The translations under genes and the position numbers were made by a program. Shown here one piece after another: positions 61,059 to 64,000 of a stretch of DNA of 64,000 nt. Source of the DNA: Nitrosomonas sp. (GTDB taxonomy: Bacteria > Pseudomonadota > Gammaproteobacteria > Burkholderiales > Nitrosomonadaceae); the NCBI RefSeq assembly GCF_019752095.1, contig NZ_JAIEMO010000009.1, positions 1-64,000 on the forward strand, given 5' to 3'. The notes under the pieces are model-generated. The model made no database searches. It had not been told where the DNA came from and saw only the letters and a list, made by a program, of their open reading frames with translations. Each line of letters begins with the position of its first letter. Within the stretch, counting starts at the first letter, position 1.

Positions 61059-62249
61059 ATGAATCCTTTTTCTCAATCTTACGTCAAGCTACCAACATCG
61101 ATAGCGGCGCAGCCTTTGAAATGGCATCCTGGACATGGTATTTGGATGGCACCTGGTATGTGGTCAAGCAATCAAAGCCGTGATCAGTTATTTAATATTG
61201 ACATCCCGGCAATTGTTGCGGCAGGTGCTCCGGCTCCACATATCCAACTGGAGATTCAGTGGAACGATTTAGAGACGGCTCCCGGCGTATACAACTGGGC
61301 AGTGATCGACAATAAAGCTGCAATAGCGATTGCTGCTGGTTGTAAGGTCATCATTAAGATCATATGCCGCACTTACGGTGGGTTCAGTCCATCGGTTCCT
61401 GCCTACATGACATCTGCTGCCGGGACTGATTACGCCGGAACAACGGGTGAAGATATTCTCAATGGTGGCACAGGTGAGTCACAAAACGGAGAATATAAAG
61501 GCGCTAATTTAACTAATGCTCAGGGTGTTATTACCGGAAAGCAATTCCAGGCTAAGTTATGGGTGAAAAGCGTTGCTGATAAGTATAGAGATATGCTAAT
61601 TGCAGTTGGCCAGCGGTACGATCCAGATCCAAACTTTGTCGGCATTATCATTAACGAGACATCACAGCTGGCCGGTGTCGGCACGGGCATGACTACTGTG
61701 GACCCTAAAACTAGCGTCCCTTTAGTCGATGCTTTTTTTCGGAGATGGCTCAATGCAATTATTGAAGCTAAGCCTTATTTCTCGACAACTCCGCTCACGT
61801 GGATGACGAACTTTCCTGCTGCGGGGATTCTGAGTATTTTTGACCAGGCTGAATTTAATCCTACGGTGCAATCAGAAATGCTGAAATATGGCATCGGTGG
61901 ACATGAGCAGGATTTTTACCGGCGGTCAGGAATTGTCGGACAGACGCTTAACACCAGTTATGACGCATTTGACGCTATGGTAGGAATCACGCCGCGCGTC
62001 ACGAACATGTCAAACGGCGGCTCTCTATTTTCCAGCAACGGCGATAAGCAAAATCCAACGCCACCAGGAACAGCGTCACAACTCGCACAAGAAGCCAGGG
62101 CAAGGGGAGTGAACATAATTCTTTGGCATGTGGTTGCCACAGTGTCGGGAACTGGTGGCGCCACGTGGCGGGATAGGATATTGCCTTTGCTGTTGGCCAA
62201 TAGAACCTCTGAGCGCCCGATGGATACTTTCCCTTCGTTTTATTTGTAG
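61059..62249 (+). CDS. Glycoside hydrolase-like tail-region protein (TIM barrel)
   Basis: 396 residues from the ATG at 61059, just after the preceding stop. LEIQWNDLETAPGVYNWAVID resembles the strand 2/helix of GH42/GH10-type barrels. Further signs are CKVIIKIICRTYGG, FVGIIINETSQL with a candidate catalytic Glu after strand 4, and GVNIILWHV near the end. It may degrade a host surface glycan. The family assignment is tentative and the second catalytic acid is not identified. Confidence 0.6.
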   Translation: MNPFSQSYVKLPTSIAAQPLKWHPGHGIWMAPGMWSSNQSRDQLFNIDIPAIVAAGAPAPHIQLEIQWNDLETAPGVYNWAVIDNKAAIAIAAGCKVIIKIICRTYGGFSPSVPAYMTSAAGTDYAGTTGEDILNGGTGESQNGEYKGANLTNAQGVITGKQFQAKLWVKSVADKYRDMLIAVGQRYDPDPNFVGIIINETSQLAGVGTGMTTVDPKTSVPLVDAFFRRWLNAIIEAKPYFSTTPLTWMTNFPAAGILSIFDQAEFNPTVQSEMLKYGIGGHEQDFYRRSGIVGQTLNTSYDAFDAMVGITPRVTNMSNGGSLFSSNGDKQNPTPPGTASQLAQEARARGVNIILWHVVATVSGTGGATWRDRILPLLLANRTSERPMDTFPSFYL

Positions 62250-62257
62250 AGGCTAAG

Positions 62258-62869
62258 ATGATTAATTATTCATCGTTACGAGGTGTAATTCCTGAATCTG
62301 TTTTTGATGAATTGCTGGATACAGCAACCAGGTTTGGCTTGAATAATCGACTCCGCTTGGCGCATTTCCTGGCACAAGTAGCCCACGAATCAAACTACTT
62401 CTCAGATCGTGAAGAAAATCTCAATTATTCTGAGGATGGTTTAAAGAGAGTATTCAGGAAATATTTCCCCGATGATCTGGCTAAATTATATGCGCGCCAT
62501 CCGCAGAAAATAGCTAGCAGGGTGTATGCAAACAGGATGGGAAATGGCAGTGAAGCAACCGGAGAAGGTTGGATATATCGCGGCAGAGGATACATTCAGT
62601 TGACCGGGAAAGATAATTACGCTGCGTTCCAGTTGGCGGTTCCAGACAATGTGATTGTCAATCCTGACTTGGTGGCTACAAAGTATCCGTTATTTAGCGC
62701 GGGATGGTTCTGGAATTCCAATCGACTCAATGATCTAGCAGACAAGGGCGATGACCAGATGGTTGTCACTGAAATCACCAAGAAAATTAATGGTGGTTAC
62801 AACGGACTGGAAGATCGTCTAAATAAATTTCACCATTTCAATGGCCTGCTAAAAAATGATAATAAGTAA
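62258..62869 (+). CDS. Endolysin, GH19 chitinase-like
   Basis: 203 residues without a signal peptide, so it depends on the holin. RLAHFLAQVAHESNYFSDREENLNYS holds the catalytic Glu in AHES, and GEGWIYRGRGYIQLTGKDNY is the GH19 signature. GH19 endolysins cut the peptidoglycan sugar backbone. Overlaps the next gene by 14 bases. Confidence 0.9.
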   Translation: MINYSSLRGVIPESVFDELLDTATRFGLNNRLRLAHFLAQVAHESNYFSDREENLNYSEDGLKRVFRKYFPDDLAKLYARHPQKIASRVYANRMGNGSEATGEGWIYRGRGYIQLTGKDNYAAFQLAVPDNVIVNPDLVATKYPLFSAGWFWNSNRLNDLADKGDDQMVVTEITKKINGGYNGLEDRLNKFHHFNGLLKNDNK

Positions 62870-63323
62870 AGTCAGTTTCAGAACTGGGAACTATAAATAT
62901 CAGTTGACCGAGCGGGTGTTTGTGCAGACTTCGATCCGTCTGGATGTGGACATCATTACAGAGTACGTGTCGTTGCTAAAAAACGGTCTGATGATTCTTG
63001 AAAAGGGATACGCATGGAACGGACCTAACTTCCCGGCGATACATACCGAGCGCAGCATTATTGCGTCTTTGCCGCACGATGGTGGGTATCAGTTGATTAC
63101 GCTCGGTTTGTTGGATGTTAAGTTCCGTATCAATCTGGATTGGTTGCTGGGTGATCTTGTGTCGCAACCGGCCGCAGGAAAATCACTGAAAATATTTTTG
63201 CTCAATCACTGGCGCAAGATTCGTGGAGGTTACTATTTTACTGTGGTGGATTTGTTTGGCGCTAGATATGCGCATCAGGGAAATAGCTTGCCCGGCATTG
63301 GAGAAAAGATATGTCGGATTTAA
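62856..63323 (+). CDS. DUF1353 family protein
   Basis: 155 residues. LLKNGLMILEKGYAWNGPNFPAIHTERSIIASLPHDGGYQL matches the DUF1353 pattern with conserved His and Asp, suggesting metal binding. Such genes are often beside endolysin genes in phages; function unknown. It overlaps the endolysin gene and the next gene. Confidence 0.8.
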   Translation: MIISKVSFRTGNYKYQLTERVFVQTSIRLDVDIITEYVSLLKNGLMILEKGYAWNGPNFPAIHTERSIIASLPHDGGYQLITLGLLDVKFRINLDWLLGDLVSQPAAGKSLKIFLLNHWRKIRGGYYFTVVDLFGARYAHQGNSLPGIGEKICRI

Positions 63324-63511
63324 ACGGTCAGGAAGGCGAGCTTAAATTTAGATTAAAGATAACTCGAGCGGCCACCGGAAATGTTGAGATGTATGATGTG
63401 GTTGGAAAAATCAGTGATAATTTAGGAGAACAGCATGGCAGTAACACACTCGACAGCAGCGCGCAATGCGGCAACGGATGCGGTAACAGCCCTGATAGGG
63501 GTATCGGGTAA
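63311..63511 (+). CDS. Small phage protein overlapping two neighbours
   Basis: 66 residues with GGAG six bases before the ATG. The N-terminal part (GQEGELKFRLKITRAATGNVEMYDVVGKI) is beta-rich; the end (SSAQCGNGCGNSPDRG) is in the overlap with the following gene and looks like out-of-frame coding. The first 13 bases overlap DUF1353, the last 77 overlap the next gene. Function unknown. Confidence 0.6.
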   Translation: MSDLNGQEGELKFRLKITRAATGNVEMYDVVGKISDNLGEQHGSNTLDSSAQCGNGCGNSPDRGIG

Positions 63512-63824
63512 TTTAAAATTAAGACTGGCTGGCAATATCGGTGCGCCTGGCACGGTGGTTGCAACTTTGCCATTGTCAGAGGATGCATTCGGCGATGCAT
63601 CAAGCGGAACGGCTACGGCGAATGCAATCACATCAGACACCAATGCGGCCGGAAATGCATCGGAGGTAGCTAATGCAACGCTTGAAACTTCGGGTGGTAC
63701 CGTGGTTATTCACTGCGCAGTCGGTGCATCCGGATCGGATATCAATATGACTGGTGGGCTAACGATTGCGGCAGGTGATACGGTCGAAGTATCTAGTCTT
63801 ACTTATACTGCATTGTCTGCATAG
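63435..63824 (+). CDS. Phage protein of unknown function, Ala/Thr-rich
   Basis: 129 residues with AGGAGAAC before the ATG. A beta-rich, Ala/Gly/Thr-rich product (HSTAARNAATDAVTALIGVSGNLKLRL; GLTIAAGDTVEVSSLTYTAL). Such repetitive, small beta proteins occur as tail or capsid decoration proteins in phages. No family recognised. Confidence 0.65.
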   Translation: MAVTHSTAARNAATDAVTALIGVSGNLKLRLAGNIGAPGTVVATLPLSEDAFGDASSGTATANAITSDTNAAGNASEVANATLETSGGTVVIHCAVGASGSDINMTGGLTIAAGDTVEVSSLTYTALSA

Positions 63825-63833
63825 AGAAAATCG

Positions 63834-64000
63834 GTGGCAATAACTGAATTAACAGCGCAGCGCAATAGCGTAGGCGCTGGTCAGTCAACAACTGTCACAT
63901 TCAATTATCCGAATACTCCGACGCAAGGTAATCTGCTTGTTGCTGGGTTTTGTTGGCGTGGCGATGTAACGGTAACCGGTGCGCCGTCCGGCTGGAATCT
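63834..64000 (+). CDS. Phage protein, N-terminal part (cut by window end)
   Basis: From the GTG at 63834 an open frame runs to the window end, giving 55 residues and a partial codon. AITELTAQRNSVGAGQSTTVTFNYPNTPTQGNLLVAGFCW resembles the N-terminus of phage tail-associated beta-sandwich proteins. It follows the previous gene by nine bases. The rest cannot be seen. Confidence 0.6.
   Translation, partial: MAITELTAQRNSVGAGQSTTVTFNYPNTPTQGNLLVAGFCWRGDVTVTGAPSGWN

Larger units (their letters stand above)
29680..64000. mobile_element. HK97-like temperate siphovirus prophage (left part, continues past the window)
   Basis: From the tRNA-Leu junction on, every gene has a phage function or phage-like layout: integrase, leftward early operon, immunity region with divergent repressor and Cro-like genes, replication module, late regulator, HNH-terminase-portal-protease-capsid, head-tail and tail genes, tape measure, lysis and receptor-binding genes. 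No disrupted essential gene is seen, so it may be inducible. The last gene is cut by the window edge, and the right attachment site is not in view. Confidence 0.95.

Overview
The window looks like the chromosome of a moderately AT-rich proteobacterium, most likely a betaproteobacterium of the Nitrosomonas kind. This rests on overall gene resemblance and is an inference. It splits into three parts.

Region A (1-15691) is a cell-surface locus behind the tail of an IS3-type transposase. A secreted RTX calcium-binding repeat protein (711-1784) with its own strong terminator is followed by a same-strand cluster: three glycosyltransferase genes that overlap by 4 bases, an RgpF-type glycosyltransferase, a sulfotransferase-like protein, two small helical/TPR proteins, and the dTDP-L-rhamnose genes in the order rmlA-rmlC-rmlD-rmlB. 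Three of the large glycosyltransferases share a Gly-Trp-Ala accessory module, present five times in all. The layout suggests an abundant surface or secreted protein with a dedicated, possibly sulfated, rhamnose-containing glycan.

Region B (15692-29570) holds housekeeping and signalling genes. valS, a small unknown gene, holC and pepA run leftward. An HDOD-GGDEF gene and serB run rightward. Then come a malic enzyme gene, a group III truncated haemoglobin with a periplasmic-sensor diguanylate cyclase, an SH3-domain lipoprotein and a small membrane protein.

Region C (29680 to the window end) is a large, apparently intact siphovirus-type prophage of HK97 organisation, integrated in a tRNA-Leu(CAA) gene. 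Only the 3' part of that tRNA remains at the left junction. The leftward early operon carries integrase, DUF4224, HNH, SSB, a ParB-like protein, dNMP kinase, DUF2303 and an exported protein. It is driven by a consensus promoter (TTGACA-N18-TAATAT) covered by repressor-type operators. The immunity region has a leftward HTH repressor and BRCT-protein gene, and a rightward Cro-like gene whose predicted transcript starts at or next to its ATG. Matching palindromes (ATTAAACA-N3-TGTTTAAT) lie at both early promoters. Rightward genes run VapE-type primase/helicase, an origin-like cluster of TTCCATAC repeats around a 53-bp alternating purine-pyrimidine tract, a Q-like late regulator, HNH, terminase, portal, protease, capsid, head-tail and tail genes with a classical A_AAA_AAC -1 frameshift, tape measure, tail tip and receptor-binding proteins, holin candidates, overlapping Rz/Rz1, a glycosidase-like protein and a GH19 endolysin. 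The right attachment site lies beyond the window.
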